From Delftia tsuruhatensis NBRC 16741 (GTDB taxonomy: Bacteria > Pseudomonadota > Gammaproteobacteria > Burkholderiales > Burkholderiaceae_C), in contig NZ_BCTO01000011.1 in the NCBI RefSeq assembly GCF_001571325.1, positions 1 to 50,247 on the forward strand: a stretch of DNA of 50,247 nt. The letters are read 5' to 3'. Of the stretch, positions 7,881 to 17,901 are shown one piece after another. Both the position numbers and the translations under genes were made by a program. Every line of letters starts with the position of its first letter. The first letter of the stretch is position 1. The notes below the pieces were generated by a model that saw nothing but the letters and a program-made list of their open reading frames with translations, was not told the DNA's origin and ran no database searches.

Positions 7881-7950
7881 CATGCACACCCATGCACGCC
7901 CATGCAGGCCCGTGTAGGCCCGTGTAGGCCCGTGTAGGCCCCTGCACGGG
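7881..7950. repeat. Seven-unit 10-bp tandem repeat between algZ and argH
   Basis: Seven consecutive 10-bp units with exact 10-bp phase: CATGCACACC, CATGCACGCC, CATGCAGGCC, three identical CGTGTAGGCC, and CCTGCACGGG. They lie between the divergent algZ and argH genes, ending about 20 bp upstream of the candidate argH -10 box and beginning about 30 bp upstream of the algZ start. The 10-bp period matches the DNA helical repeat, so the units face the same side of the helix. Identical adjacent copies suggest recent slippage expansion. Confidence 0.85.
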
Positions 7951-7970
7951 CGTGGCGCCGCCCAGGTCGA

Positions 7971-7976
7971 TAGAAT
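7971..7976 (+). promoter_or_regulatory. Candidate -10 box of argH promoter
   Basis: TAGAAT, preceded by GA, is a good -10 hexamer for housekeeping sigma factor and lies 84 bp upstream of the argH start. The -35 position falls at about 7948-7953, directly against the last repeat unit, and is not a good match to TTGACA. Confidence 0.4.
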
Positions 7977-8059
7977 CTTCGCTTCCTGCCTGCGCCGGGG
8001 GGCGATGCCGCCCGCCGCCTGCGCTGCCTGCACAGCCCCATCGAAGATCGCGTCCTCAC

Positions 8060-9541
8060 ATGTCTGCCAATCAACCAACGTCCGCCTCGCACAACCAGCT
8101 CGATACCAAGGCCCAGGCCTGGTCCGCTCTCTTCGAAGAGCCGATGAGCGATCTGGTCAAGCGCTATACCTCCAGCGTGTTCTTCGACAAGCGCCTGTGG
8201 CAGGCCGACATCACGGGCAGTTTGGCGCATGCCGAGATGCTGGCGGCCCAGGGCATCATCGCCGCCGCCGACCATGAAGCCATCCGCAAGGGCATGGCGC
8301 AGATCACGCAGGAAATCGAATCCGGCCAGTTCGAGTGGAAGCTCGACCTGGAAGACGTGCACCTGAACATCGAGGCCCGCCTGACCCAGCTGGTGGGCGA
8401 CGCCGGCAAGCGCCTGCATACGGGCCGCAGCCGCAACGACCAGGTGGCCACCGACGTGCGCCTGTGGCTGCGCGGCGAGATCGACCTGATCGAAGGACTG
8501 CTGGGCGAGCTGCAGCTGTCCCTGGTCGAAGTGGCCGAGAAGAATGTGGACGTGATCCTGCCCGGCTTCACCCACCTGCAGGTGGCCCAGCCCGTGAGCT
8601 TTGCCCACCACCTGCTGGCCTATGTGGAAATGTTCAAGCGCGACGCCGAGCGCATGCTGGACCTGCGCCGCCGCGTCAACGTGCTGCCGCTGGGCAGCGC
8701 CGCCCTGGCCGGCACCACCTACCCGCTGGACCGCGAGCGCGTGGCCCGCACCCTGGGCATGGAAGGCGTCTGCCAGAACTCGCTGGACGGCGTCAGCGAC
8801 CGCGACTTCGCCATCGAATTCACCTCGGCCGCCAGCCTGTGCATGGTGCACGTGAGCCGCCTGTCCGAAGAGCTGATCATCTGGATGAGCCAGAACTTCG
8901 GCTTCATCCGCATCGCCGACCGCTTCACCACCGGCTCGTCGATCATGCCGCAGAAGAAGAACCCCGACGTGCCCGAACTGGCACGCGGCAAGACCGGCCG
9001 CGTGGTCGGCCACCTGATGGGCCTGATCACCCTGATGAAGGGCCAGCCCCTGGCCTACAACAAGGACAACCAGGAAGACAAGGAGCCGCTGTTCGACACG
9101 GTGGACACCCTGAAGGACACGCTGCGCATCTTCGCCGAGATGATCGGCGGCCAGGCCGACCCGGCCACGGGCGGCAAGAAGGGCGGCATCACCGTCAACG
9201 CCGAAGCCATGCGCGCCGCCGCGCTCAAGGGCTACGCCACCGCCACCGACCTGGCCGACTACCTGGTCAAGAAGGGCCTGCCCTTCCGCGACGCGCACGA
9301 GACCGTGGCCCATGCCGTCAAGCTGGCCTCGCAAAAGGGCGTGGACCTGACCGAGCTGCCGCTGGCCGAACTGCAGGCCTTCAATCCCGGCATCGAGGCC
9401 GATGTCTTCGAGGCACTCAGCCTGGAAGGCTCGCTCAATGCGCGCAACACCCTGGGCGGCACGGCGCCGGCCCAGGTGCGCAAGCAGCTGGCAGGCCACC
9501 AGGCGCGCTTGAATGCACGCCTGAACGCGCGCCTGGGCTGA
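8060..9541 (+). CDS. argH: Argininosuccinate lyase
   Basis: This cytoplasmic enzyme splits argininosuccinate into arginine and fumarate, the last step of arginine biosynthesis. The protein is 493 residues; bacterial ArgH is usually about 460-490. Fumarase/aspartase superfamily motifs are all present: [13 protein letters not shown], the TxHLQ block in [10 protein letters not shown], and the signature loop [13 protein letters not shown] around S293/S294, which holds the catalytic serine. The start at 8060 ([10 protein letters not shown]) is chosen over the in-frame ATG at 7952 because the latter lies upstream of the candidate -10 box. The ribosome binding site (GAAGAT) is weak. The gene stands alone, divergent from algZ. 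Confidence 0.96.
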   Translation: MSANQPTSASHNQLDTKAQAWSALFEEPMSDLVKRYTSSVFFDKRLWQADITGSLAHAEMLAAQGIIAAADHEAIRKGMAQITQEIESGQFEWKLDLEDVHLNIEARLTQLVGDAGKRLHTGRSRNDQVATDVRLWLRGEIDLIEGLLGELQLSLVEVAEKNVDVILPGFTHLQVAQPVSFAHHLLAYVEMFKRDAERMLDLRRRVNVLPLGSAALAGTTYPLDRERVARTLGMEGVCQNSLDGVSDRDFAIEFTSAASLCMVHVSRLSEELIIWMSQNFGFIRIADRFTTGSSIMPQKKNPDVPELARGKTGRVVGHLMGLITLMKGQPLAYNKDNQEDKEPLFDTVDTLKDTLRIFAEMIGGQADPATGGKKGGITVNAEAMRAAALKGYATATDLADYLVKKGLPFRDAHETVAHAVKLASQKGVDLTELPLAELQAFNPGIEADVFEALSLEGSLNARNTLGGTAPAQVRKQLAGHQARLNARLNARLG

Positions 9542-9566
9542 TCCCCCCGTTCGCCGGAGCCACGCC

Positions 9567-10565
9567 ATGACATCCTCCCGCCGCCAACTGCTGACGGGGG
9601 CGCTGCGCGCCGCCGGCGCAGTGACCGCCGTTGCCGCCTCGTCCGCCCTGGCTCCGCTGGCCTGGGCCCAGCCGGGGCAGGCCATTCGCGTCCTCGTGGG
9701 CTTTCCGCCGGGCGGCGGCACCGATGCCATCGCACGCCTGCTGGCCGACCGTCTCAAGGACGTGCTGGGCACCACGGTGCTGGTGGACAACCGCCCCGGC
9801 GCGGGCGGCCAGATCGCGGCGCAGCAGCTCAAGGCGGCTGCGGCCGATGGCCACACGCTGTTCCTCACGCATGACCACACCATCTCCATCCTGCCCCAGG
9901 TGGTGAAGAAGCCGGGCTTCGACCCGGCCCATGACTTCGTTCCCGTGGCCGGCTTTGCCACCTTCGTGAACGCGCTGGCGGTCTCCGCCAACACGCCGGC
10001 GCGCAACCTCGCCGAGTATGTGGAGTGGGTGCGCCAGGGCGCAAAGCGCGGCAGCATCGGCATACCCGCGCCCGCGTCCACGCCGGAATTCCTGGTCAGG
10101 CTGCTGGGCGAGCACTACAGGCTGGACCTGGTGGCCGCGCCCTACCGGGGCAGCGCGCCCATGCTGGCCGACATGCTGGGCAACCAGATCCCGGCCGGCA
10201 TCGCCTCGGTGCAGGACTTCATGGAAAACCACAAGGCCGGCAAGCTGCGCGTGATCGGCGTGCTGGGCACGCGCCGCCAGGCCACCATGCCCGAAGTGCC
10301 CACGCTGGCCGAGCAGGGCGTCAAGGGCTTCGAGGACACGCCCTACTACGGCATCTACGCGCCGCGCGGCACGCCCCAGGCCTTCATCGACCGCTTCTCC
10401 GCCGCCGTGGCCACCGTGCTCAAGCAGCCCGATGTGCACGAGCAGCTCACCGCCCTGGGCCTGACCGTGGGCCACATGCCGCCCGCGCAACTGGCCGAGC
10501 GCGAGCAGGCCTATACCCAGGTCTGGAAACGCATCATCCAGACCAGCGGCTTCCAGCCGCAGTAA
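9567..10565 (+). CDS. Bug/TctC-type tripartite tricarboxylate transporter substrate-binding protein
   Basis: This 332-residue periplasmic binding protein has a signal peptide of Tat-like form (SSRRQLLTGALRAAGAVTA, ending LAPLAWA). The mature part shows family motifs: IRVLVGFPPGGGTDAIARLL, VVDNRPGAGG-like VLVDNRPGAGGQIAAQQLK, and YRGSAPMLADMLGNQIP. Bug proteins are massively expanded in Comamonadaceae and Bordetella and bind carboxylates and related small molecules. No TctA/TctB membrane partners are nearby, so it is an orphan binding protein. It starts 25 bp after argH and may be co-transcribed. The ligand cannot be inferred. Confidence 0.9.
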   Translation: MTSSRRQLLTGALRAAGAVTAVAASSALAPLAWAQPGQAIRVLVGFPPGGGTDAIARLLADRLKDVLGTTVLVDNRPGAGGQIAAQQLKAAAADGHTLFLTHDHTISILPQVVKKPGFDPAHDFVPVAGFATFVNALAVSANTPARNLAEYVEWVRQGAKRGSIGIPAPASTPEFLVRLLGEHYRLDLVAAPYRGSAPMLADMLGNQIPAGIASVQDFMENHKAGKLRVIGVLGTRRQATMPEVPTLAEQGVKGFEDTPYYGIYAPRGTPQAFIDRFSAAVATVLKQPDVHEQLTALGLTVGHMPPAQLAEREQAYTQVWKRIIQTSGFQPQ

Positions 10566-11015
10566 GACAGGCGGACTGCGGGGCGACAGCCTCCGCGGCC
10601 GGCAGGCGCTGTGAACCGGCAAGCGCTGTGTCTTGGTGCTGCCATCGCCGGGGTTGGCAGCGCGGCGTGTGGCGCGAATCCTTGTGATCAGACATATATG
10701 ACGCCCTTGTGCGCCGATGTCTTACAGATGGATACACCGCAGACCCGGTTCCGGGCACCTGCAGCAGGGCCTGCAGCGGATGCGGCCCGGTATCATCCCG
10801 CGCAGTGGTTTTCAGCCGCAGCGGATGCGGCCCTGCATTCGGCGCATGCGGGCGGCGGGCATCTGCCTCGTTGCAGCCCTTGCCGCCGAGCCCTGCCGCA
10901 GCGCAGGGCTTTTCATTTGCAGCCTGTGCATCGTGCACGGCGCGCGCCGCAGCGCTGAAAGCCTGCTCATTCCAAGAAAACACCGGGCCATCTGAGCCCG
11001 ACAGAAGGGATTGCC
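10566..11015. other. 450-bp intergenic region before the alpha-2-macroglobulin gene
   Basis: I see no gene here; the open frames lack ribosome binding sites and recognisable products. It contains two pairs of short direct repeats: a 15-mer CCGGCAGGCGCTGTG at 10599-10613 recurring with one mismatch at 10616-10630, and an exact 16-mer GCAGCGGATGCGGCCC at 10773-10788 and 10818-10833. AGAAGGGA just before 11016 is the ribosome binding site for the next gene. No clear promoter or terminator stands out. Confidence 0.5.
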
Positions 11016-14000
11016 ATGGGGGTGCTTCGCACGACAGCGATCAAGGGGTTCCAGAGTCCGCCGGCGCACGGCCGGGCCTGGGGCCGGTGGGGTTTGGGCC
11101 TGCTGCTGGGATCGGCGGCGCTGGCGGCGCAGGCCGTGGGCGTGCGCCAGTTCAGCCCGCAGGGAGAGGTGGCCAAGGTCGAGCAGGTGGTGGTGCAGTT
11201 CGATGGCACGGCCGTGCGCTTTGGCGACCCCAAGGCCGCCGCGCCGGTCACGCTCAGCTGCAGCGATGCGGCGGCCACCCAGGGCACGGGCCGCTGGAAC
11301 AGCGACCGCGAATGGGTGTTCGACTTCAAGCAGGCCCTGCCGCCCGGCGTGCGCTGCACGGCCCAGCTCGTGGCCGGTTACAAGTCGCCTGCGGGCACGG
11401 CCGTGACGGGCGCTGCCAGCTACCAGTTCCAGACCGGCGGCCCGGCCGTGCTGGACATGGCACCCGACACCTATGAACAGATCGACGAGGAGCAGTACTT
11501 CGCGCTGCGCCTGTCGGGCCCGGCCACCGTGCAAAGCCTGCAGCAGCACATGTGGTGCACGGCCGAAGGCGTGGGCGAGCGCATTCCCGTGCGCCTGATC
11601 GAAGGCAAGGAGCGCGACGAGCTGCTCAAGCACCGCGGCTGGGACAAGGCCGCTGCCAAGAACCCGCTGCAGTACGCCACGCTGGCCTGCAACCGCCGCC
11701 TGACGGCGGGCACGACCATGAAGCTGGTCTTCGGCGCCGGCATTGCCACGCCCAACGGCGTGGCCAGCCGCCAGGACAAGCGCTTCGAGTACCGCGTGCG
11801 CGAGCCCTTCGCCGCCGAGTTCAGCTGCGAGCGCGAGAACGCCCAGGCCGCCTGCCTGCCGATCCGTCCCATGCGCCTGCGCTTCAATGCCCCCGTGCCG
11901 CGCAAGCTGGCCGAGGGCATCCGCCTGAGCAGCGGCGCCTCCAAGGTGGCGCCCGTGATCGACAGCGAATACGGCGAAAAGCTCAGCGAGGATTCGCTGG
12001 TGCAGAACCTGAGCTTCCCGGCCACCATGCAGGCCCAGGCGCGCTACACGGTGGAGCTGCCTCCGCAGTTCAAGGACGCGGCAGGCCGCAGCCTGAGCAA
12101 TGCCGACATGTTCCCGCTGCAGGTGGCCACGGGCGCGCTGCCGCCGCTGGCCAAGTTCGCGGCCTCGCCCTTCGGCATCGTCGAGCGCTACGCCGAAGGC
12201 CCGGACGGCCCGGCCCTGCTGCCCGTGACGCTGCGCAATGTGGAGTCCGAGCTGGCCACCAGGTCCCTGGATGCCAGCCGCGTGAGCACCAAGCAGCCCG
12301 GCAGCGATGCCGAGATCATCGCCTGGATGCGCCGCGTGGCCGACTACGAGTCCTCCGACATGGACCGCAAGCGCGCCTCGCGCGACATCAAGGGCCCGCT
12401 GCCGCCCGTGATCGACAACGAAAACCGCGACTATGTGCAGACGCGCATGCTGTCGCTGCTGGCCGGCCAGGGCGACGTCAAGACGCTGGAGCTGCCCAAG
12501 CCCGTCAAGGGCGATCCGCGCCCCTTCGAGGTGGTGGGCATTCCGCTCACGCCGGGCTTTCACGTGGTCGAGATCGCCTCGCCGCTGCTGGGGCAGTCGC
12601 TGCTCGATGAGCGCTACGGCTCGGCGCGCAGCATGTATGTGCGCACCTCGGCCCTGGTGACCAACCTGTCCGTGCACTTCAAGCTCGGCCGCGAGAACGC
12701 GGCCGCCTGGGTCACCACGCTGGACAAGGGCCAGGCCGTGGCCAATGCCAGGGTCCAGGTCTCCGACTGCAATGGCAAGGTGCTGACCTCGGCCACCACC
12801 GATGCCAGCGGCGTGGCGCGCCTGGACGGCCTGTCGCCCGAGCCGCCCCAGTGCACGGGCGGTGTCGGCTACCGCTCGCCGGCCTACTTCGTCAGCGCGC
12901 GCGCCCAGGGCAAGGACGGCCAGCAGGAGCTGGCCTTCACCTGGAGCGACTGGCAGCGCGGCATCGAGTCCTGGCGCTTCAACGTGCCCACCAGCCGCAG
13001 CGCCCAGCGCGACGAAGTGGCCCACACCATCTTCGACCGCACGCTGCTGCGCGCCGGCGAGACCGTGTCCATGAAGCACCTGATGCGCACCCAGACCGGC
13101 ATCGGCCAGGGGCAGGGCGGCTTTGCGCTGCCCGAGCAGCGGCCCACGCAACTGGTCATCACCCATGAAGGCAGCGGCCAGCAGTACACGCAGCCGCTGC
13201 AGTGGCGTTCCACGGGCACCGGCGGCCTGAGTGCGGAAAACAGCTTCTCCGTGCCCAAGGGCGCCAAGCTGGGTTCGTACTCCGTGGAGCTGCGCGGCGA
13301 GGGCAACGGCTCGCGCGGGCGCAACAACCGCTTTGGCACGGGCAGCTTCCGTGTCGAGGAATTCCGCCTGCCCGTGCTCGAAGGCCGCGTGGGCCCCGAG
13401 GGCAAGCAGGCCCTGGTCGGCGTCTCCAGCCTGCCGGTGCAGGTGCAGGTGAACTACGTCTCCGGCGGCCCGGCCGCCAATTTGCCGGTGCGCGTGTCCG
13501 CCCTGGTGCGCTCCACCTGGATGGACCGCAGCGACTGGCAGGGCTTCAGCTTCTCGGCACCGCGAAGCGCCCAGGACACGGGCCAGAGCGATGACGAGGA
13601 GGCCACGGCCGCCCAGGACAGCAAGGTGGTGGCCGACAAGCTGCCCGTGACGCTGGACCGTGAAGGACTGGGCAAGCTCAAGATCGAGAACCTGCCCAAG
13701 CTGCGCGAGCCGCGCGAACTGCTGATCGAGGCCACCTATGCCGACCCCAATGGCGAGGTGCAGACCCTGCGCAGCACGCAGATGCTGTGGCCCGCGGCCA
13801 TCGTGGCCGGCGTGCGCGCCGAAAGCTGGATCACCACGGGCCGCAAGCTGCAGTTCCAGGCGCTGGCCCTGGGCGTGGACGGCAAGCCCCAGGCCGGCGT
13901 GCCGGTCAAGGTGGAGGCCATCTCCCGCGTCACCACCAGCAGCCGCAAGCGCCTGGTGGGGGGCTTTTACAGCTACGACAACCAGACCGCGCTCCAATCC

Positions 14001-17000
14001 ATGGGCACGGTGTGCACGGGCAACAGCGATGCCCAGGGCATGGTGCAGTGCGAGGCCCAGCTGTCGCAGCCCGGCGAGGTCGAGCTGATCGTCACCGCCT
14101 CCGACAAGGACGGCCGGCCCGCCCAGGCCGCCTCCAGCGTCTGGGTCACGCGCCAGGGCGAACTGTGGTTCGGCGGCGAGGACCATGACCGCATGGACGT
14201 GCTGCCCGAAAAGCGCAGCTACGAGCCCGGCGAGACCGCGCGCTTTCAGGTGCGCATGCCCTTCCGCTATGCGACGGCCCTGGTCGCCGTGGAGCGCGAA
14301 GGCATCGTCAGCACCCAGGTCATGCAGCTCAATGGCCAGAACCCCACCGTGGAGCTGAAGGTCCAGCCCGACTGGGGGCCCAACGTCTACGTGAGCGTGC
14401 TGGCCCTGCGCGGGCGGCTGCGCGAGGTGCCCTGGTACAGCTTCTTCACCTGGGGCTTCAAGGCGCCGCGCGAGTGGTGGAATGCCTTCTGGCACGAGGG
14501 CAAGGAATACATCGCGCCCACGGCCCTGGTCGATCTGTCCAAGCCCGCCTACCGCCTGGGCATGGCCGAGATCCGCGTGGGCACCAAGGCCCATCGCATC
14601 GACGTCAAGGTCACGGCCGACCAGGCCAGCTACCAGGTGCGCGGCACCGCCAAGGTCACCATCAGCGCCACGCTGCCCGACGGCAAGCCCGCCGCTGGCG
14701 CCGAGGTGGCGCTGGCGGTCGTGGACCAGGCCCTGCTGGAACTCATGCCCAACACCAGCTGGCAACTGGCCGACGCCATGCTGCGCCGCCGCGAGTGGGG
14801 CGTGCAGACCTCGACCGCGCAGATGGAGGTGATCGGCAGGCGCCACTACGGCCGCAAGGCCGTGGCCGCTGGCGGCGGCGGTGGCCGCAGCCAGACGCGC
14901 GAGCTGTTCGAGACGCTGCTGCTGTGGAATCCGAGCGTGGTGCTCGATGCCCAGGGCAAGGCCCAGGTCAGCGTGCCGCTCAACGACTCGCTGACCACCT
15001 TCCAGGTGGTGGCGGTGGCCGACCATGGCGTGTCGATGTTCGGCACGGGCCAGGCGCCCATCCGCACGGCCCAGGACCTGCAGATCATCAGCGGCCTGCC
15101 GCCGCTGGTGCGCGAGGAGGACCAGTTCCGTGCCATGGTCACGCTGCGCAACACCTCGGCCAAGGCCATGAAGGTGCAGGTCACGCCGCGCGCCACGCTG
15201 CTGGAGCTGGCAGCGCAGACCGTGGAGATTCCCGCGGGCGAGGCGCGCGAGGTGGGCTGGAACGTCACCGCCCCGGCCCAGCTGGGCCAGACCCGCGCCG
15301 AGTCGCTGATCTGGGAGATCGAGGCCCGTGACACTGCGGGTGGCGACAAGCCCGCCAGCGACAGGCTGAAAGTCAGCCAGCGCATCATCCCGGCCGTGCC
15401 GCTGACGGTACAGCAGGGCACGCTGATGCAGGTCGATGGCAGCATCAACCTGCCCGTGCAGCTGCCGGCCGACGCGCTGGCCGGCCGCGGCGGCCTGCGC
15501 ATGTCGCTGGCGCCCAAGCTGGCCGAAGGCCTGCCGGGCGTGCGCGACTGGTGGGCGCGCTATCCCTACAGCTGCCTGGAGCAGGTCACCAGCAAGGCCG
15601 TGGGCATGAGTGACGCCACGCTGTGGCAGTCCACCATGGGCCAGCTGCCCAGCTACCTGGACAGCGACGGCCTGGCCAGCTACTTCCCGCTGGCCGGCGA
15701 CGGCTCGGGCCGTGCGGCCCGCGGCAGCGATACGCTGACGGCCCACCTGCTCAACCTCTCGGCACTGGCGCAGGGCGTGGACAAGCGCTTCGTGCTGCCG
15801 GCGGCCGAGCGCGAGCGCATGGAAAACGGCCTGATCGCCTTCGTCGAAGGCCGCATCCAGCGCAGCTTCTGGAGCCCGCGCAAGGACCTGGACATGCGCA
15901 AGCTGGCCGCCATCCAGGCGCTGGCGCTGACGGGCCGCGCCAATCCGCGCATGCTCGACAGCATCACCATCGCGCCCAACGACTGGCCCACGCATGCCGT
16001 CATCGACTGGGTGGCCCTGCTCAAGCACATGCGCGAGCTGCCCCAGCGCGAACAGCAGCTGGCCCAGGCCCAGCAGATCCTGCGCGCCCGCCTGAGCTAC
16101 CAGGGCACGCGCGTGGCCTTCAGCAACGAGCAGGACGACCAGTGGTGGTGGCTGATGCAGGGCCCCGAGGTCAACCTGGCCCGCCTGATGCTGATCAACA
16201 TGGACGACCCGACGTGGAAGGAAGAGCTGCCGCGCCTGGCCAACGGCTTCATCTCGCGCCAGAGCAACGGTGCCTGGGGCACGACCACGGCCAACCTGTG
16301 GGGGGCGCTGGCACTGCAGCGCTTCTCGCAGCAGTTCGAGGCCACGCCCGTGACGGGCGCCACCCAGGCGGCTTTGGGCGCGTCCCAGGCCCGCGTGGAG
16401 TGGAGCCAGGTCACGCGCATGCGCGCCAGCGACACCGAGGGCGCGGCGCACCAGGCGTCCAGCTTCGGCGCGACCACGGTGGTCGGCGGCCTGCGCAACA
16501 ACACCATGTTCCTGCCCTGGAGCGCGGTGGGCGAGGCCCGCAAGGGCCAGCTGACGGTGACCCAGCAGGGCACGGGCAAGCCCTGGCTCACGCTGCAGTC
16601 TGTGGCGGCCGTGCAGTTGAAGGCGCCGTTCAGCGCCGGCTACACCGTCACGCGCACGGTCAAGCCCGTGGAGCAGGCCGACAAGAGCCTGCCCGCAGGC
16701 CAGTACTCGCGCGGCGACGTGCTGCGCGTCACGCTGGAGGTGCAGGCCCGCACCGACATGACCTGGGTGGCCATCACCGACCCCGTGCCCACGGGCGCCA
16801 CCATCCTGGGCGGCGGTCTGGGGCGCGACTCGGAGATCGCCTCCGGCGGCGAGCGCGCAGAAGGCGCGGGCTGGCTGGCTTATGAAGAGCGCAGCTTCGA
16901 GGCCTACCGCGCCTACTACCAGTACCTGCCCAAGGGCAATACGCGCGTGGAGTACACCGTGCGGCTGAACAATGCCGGCGACTTCGCGCTGCCGCCCACA

Positions 17001-17078
17001 CGGGTGGAGGCACTGTATGCGCCCGAGATGTTCGGCGAGGTTCCCAACGCCCGCATCAAGGTGGGCGACAAGCGCTGA
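11016..17078 (+). CDS. Bacterial alpha-2-macroglobulin family protein
   Basis: At 2020 residues, this is a very large envelope protein of the bacterial alpha-2-macroglobulin class, thought to trap and inhibit attacking proteases in the periplasm. A signal-type segment (WGLGLLLGSAALAAQAVG, about residues 25-45) leads into repeated macroglobulin domains, including an MG2-like stretch (DEVAHTIFDRTLLRAGETVS). The A2M region (QTRELFETLLLWNPSVVLD, LTTFQVVAVADHGVSMFGTG) follows. The thioester motif is PYSCLEQ with C1520; the Gln completes the internal thioester. A C-terminal receptor-binding-like domain ends the protein. The family partner is usually penicillin-binding protein 1C, encoded next door; here pbpC lies about 12 kb downstream. 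A terminator follows the stop codon. The start has a good ribosome binding site. Confidence 0.93.
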   Translation: MGVLRTTAIKGFQSPPAHGRAWGRWGLGLLLGSAALAAQAVGVRQFSPQGEVAKVEQVVVQFDGTAVRFGDPKAAAPVTLSCSDAAATQGTGRWNSDREWVFDFKQALPPGVRCTAQLVAGYKSPAGTAVTGAASYQFQTGGPAVLDMAPDTYEQIDEEQYFALRLSGPATVQSLQQHMWCTAEGVGERIPVRLIEGKERDELLKHRGWDKAAAKNPLQYATLACNRRLTAGTTMKLVFGAGIATPNGVASRQDKRFEYRVREPFAAEFSCERENAQAACLPIRPMRLRFNAPVPRKLAEGIRLSSGASKVAPVIDSEYGEKLSEDSLVQNLSFPATMQAQARYTVELPPQFKDAAGRSLSNADMFPLQVATGALPPLAKFAASPFGIVERYAEGPDGPALLPVTLRNVESELATRSLDASRVSTKQPGSDAEIIAWMRRVADYESSDMDRKRASRDIKGPLPPVIDNENRDYVQTRMLSLLAGQGDVKTLELPKPVKGDPRPFEVVGIPLTPGFHVVEIASPLLGQSLLDERYGSARSMYVRTSALVTNLSVHFKLGRENAAAWVTTLDKGQAVANARVQVSDCNGKVLTSATTDASGVARLDGLSPEPPQCTGGVGYRSPAYFVSARAQGKDGQQELAFTWSDWQRGIESWRFNVPTSRSAQRDEVAHTIFDRTLLRAGETVSMKHLMRTQTGIGQGQGGFALPEQRPTQLVITHEGSGQQYTQPLQWRSTGTGGLSAENSFSVPKGAKLGSYSVELRGEGNGSRGRNNRFGTGSFRVEEFRLPVLEGRVGPEGKQALVGVSSLPVQVQVNYVSGGPAANLPVRVSALVRSTWMDRSDWQGFSFSAPRSAQDTGQSDDEEATAAQDSKVVADKLPVTLDREGLGKLKIENLPKLREPRELLIEATYADPNGEVQTLRSTQMLWPAAIVAGVRAESWITTGRKLQFQALALGVDGKPQAGVPVKVEAISRVTTSSRKRLVGGFYSYDNQTALQSMGTVCTGNSDAQGMVQCEAQLSQPGEVELIVTASDKDGRPAQAASSVWVTRQGELWFGGEDHDRMDVLPEKRSYEPGETARFQVRMPFRYATALVAVEREGIVSTQVMQLNGQNPTVELKVQPDWGPNVYVSVLALRGRLREVPWYSFFTWGFKAPREWWNAFWHEGKEYIAPTALVDLSKPAYRLGMAEIRVGTKAHRIDVKVTADQASYQVRGTAKVTISATLPDGKPAAGAEVALAVVDQALLELMPNTSWQLADAMLRRREWGVQTSTAQMEVIGRRHYGRKAVAAGGGGGRSQTRELFETLLLWNPSVVLDAQGKAQVSVPLNDSLTTFQVVAVADHGVSMFGTGQAPIRTAQDLQIISGLPPLVREEDQFRAMVTLRNTSAKAMKVQVTPRATLLELAAQTVEIPAGEAREVGWNVTAPAQLGQTRAESLIWEIEARDTAGGDKPASDRLKVSQRIIPAVPLTVQQGTLMQVDGSINLPVQLPADALAGRGGLRMSLAPKLAEGLPGVRDWWARYPYSCLEQVTSKAVGMSDATLWQSTMGQLPSYLDSDGLASYFPLAGDGSGRAARGSDTLTAHLLNLSALAQGVDKRFVLPAAERERMENGLIAFVEGRIQRSFWSPRKDLDMRKLAAIQALALTGRANPRMLDSITIAPNDWPTHAVIDWVALLKHMRELPQREQQLAQAQQILRARLSYQGTRVAFSNEQDDQWWWLMQGPEVNLARLMLINMDDPTWKEELPRLANGFISRQSNGAWGTTTANLWGALALQRFSQQFEATPVTGATQAALGASQARVEWSQVTRMRASDTEGAAHQASSFGATTVVGGLRNNTMFLPWSAVGEARKGQLTVTQQGTGKPWLTLQSVAAVQLKAPFSAGYTVTRTVKPVEQADKSLPAGQYSRGDVLRVTLEVQARTDMTWVAITDPVPTGATILGGGLGRDSEIASGGERAEGAGWLAYEERSFEAYRAYYQYLPKGNTRVEYTVRLNNAGDFALPPTRVEALYAPEMFGEVPNARIKVGDKR

Positions 17079-17101
17079 TGCAGCGTTGATGGCGCCCTGA
17101 C

Positions 17102-17151
17102 AAGGGGGCGGCCCTGCGGCCTATGATGGCTGCAGGACCGCCCCCTTTTTT
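17102..17151 (+). terminator. Rho-independent terminator after the alpha-2-macroglobulin gene
   Basis: A 16-bp stem (AAGGGGGCGGCCCTGC pairing with GCAGGACCGCCCCCTT, one mismatch) closes a short loop and runs into six T residues. It sits 23 bp after the stop codon. It argues against translation of the next gene from the ATGs at 17123/17126, which are inside the loop. Confidence 0.88.
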
Positions 17152-17167
17152 CATCACCCTCCGCTCC

Positions 17168-17695
17168 ATGGCACAAGTCATCCTCTCCCCGGTTCCCGCG
17201 GGCAGCGCCCTGCAGGACCGCCTCAAGACCGCCTATTTCCACGACAGCTACCAGCTGCAATTGCCGGACGACGGCAGCAGCCCCATGGCGCTGTACCTGC
17301 GCTGCGTGGGCCGCACGCCGGGCTGGATCGACTTTCTGATGCGCCTGCGCAACCGCGTGGTGGCGCCCTTCGGCATCAAGGACCTGGGCACGCTCAGCGG
17401 CGTCGATGCGCAGCGCCAGCCATCGAGCTACCGCGTAGGCGACCGCGCCGGCATCTTCCGCATCCATGCGCTGAGCGATGGCGAGGTGGTGCTGGGCGAC
17501 AGCGACCGGCACCTGGACGTGCAGGTCTCCCTCATGCGGCTGCCCGGCCCCGAGGGCGCGCCGTCCGCCACCTTCACCGCCGCCATGTCCACCGTGGTCC
17601 ATGTGCACAATGCCCTGGGCCGTATCTACATGCTGGGCGTGGCGCCGGCGCACCGCGTCATCGCCCCGGCCGTGGTGGCCAGGCTGGCCGGCTGA
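17168..17695 (+). CDS. DUF2867 family protein
   Basis: This 175-residue, probably cytoplasmic protein matches the pattern of DUF2867: DSYQLQLPDDG, a TPGWIDFLMRLRNRVVAPFGIKD helix region, GDRAGIFRIHALSDGEVVLG, then DRHLDVQVSL and a C-terminal VHVHNALGRIYML segment. The biochemical function is unknown. Start 17168 is preferred because the two upstream in-frame ATGs fall within the terminator hairpin. It is a single gene between the alpha-2-macroglobulin and the BCCT transporter. Confidence 0.75.
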   Translation: MAQVILSPVPAGSALQDRLKTAYFHDSYQLQLPDDGSSPMALYLRCVGRTPGWIDFLMRLRNRVVAPFGIKDLGTLSGVDAQRQPSSYRVGDRAGIFRIHALSDGEVVLGDSDRHLDVQVSLMRLPGPEGAPSATFTAAMSTVVHVHNALGRIYMLGVAPAHRVIAPAVVARLAG

Positions 17696-17700
17696 CCTGG

Positions 17701-17738
17701 CCTGAAGGCATCACGTCAGCAAAACGGAAGCCTTCAGG
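17701..17738. other. Inverted repeat downstream of the DUF2867 gene
   Basis: CCTGAAGGC (17701-17709) and GCCTTCAGG (17730-17738) form a perfect 9-bp stem with a 20-nt loop just after the stop codon. There is no T-tract, so it is at most a weak or Rho-assisted 3' end structure. Confidence 0.4.
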
Positions 17739-17901
17739 GCCTGCGTCCGACGCGGGCAGACGCGAAGAGTCACGATACTTGCGGCCTTTGCCCGGCGGAC
17801 ATACCCCGAGCAGGGAACGCGGCCCGCCCCACAAGGGCAAGGCCGCCACCATTGCGAATCGGTTCCCGGGCACACCATTGATCACAAGAGAGAGAGGGTC
17901 T

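Noticed and set aside
7881..7950. CRISPR array
   Set aside because: Units are 10 bp with no spacers; this is a simple tandem repeat.
7871..10081. 736-codon minus-strand open frame over argH
   Set aside because: Antisense shadow of argH with His/Gly/Gln-rich sequence and no recognisable fold.
10812..16451. 1879-codon open frame antisense to the alpha-2-macroglobulin gene
   Set aside because: It is a mirror of a GC-rich coding strand: low-complexity His/Gln/Arg/Ala/Gly composition, no domains, no ribosome binding site; the plus-strand gene has clear domains.
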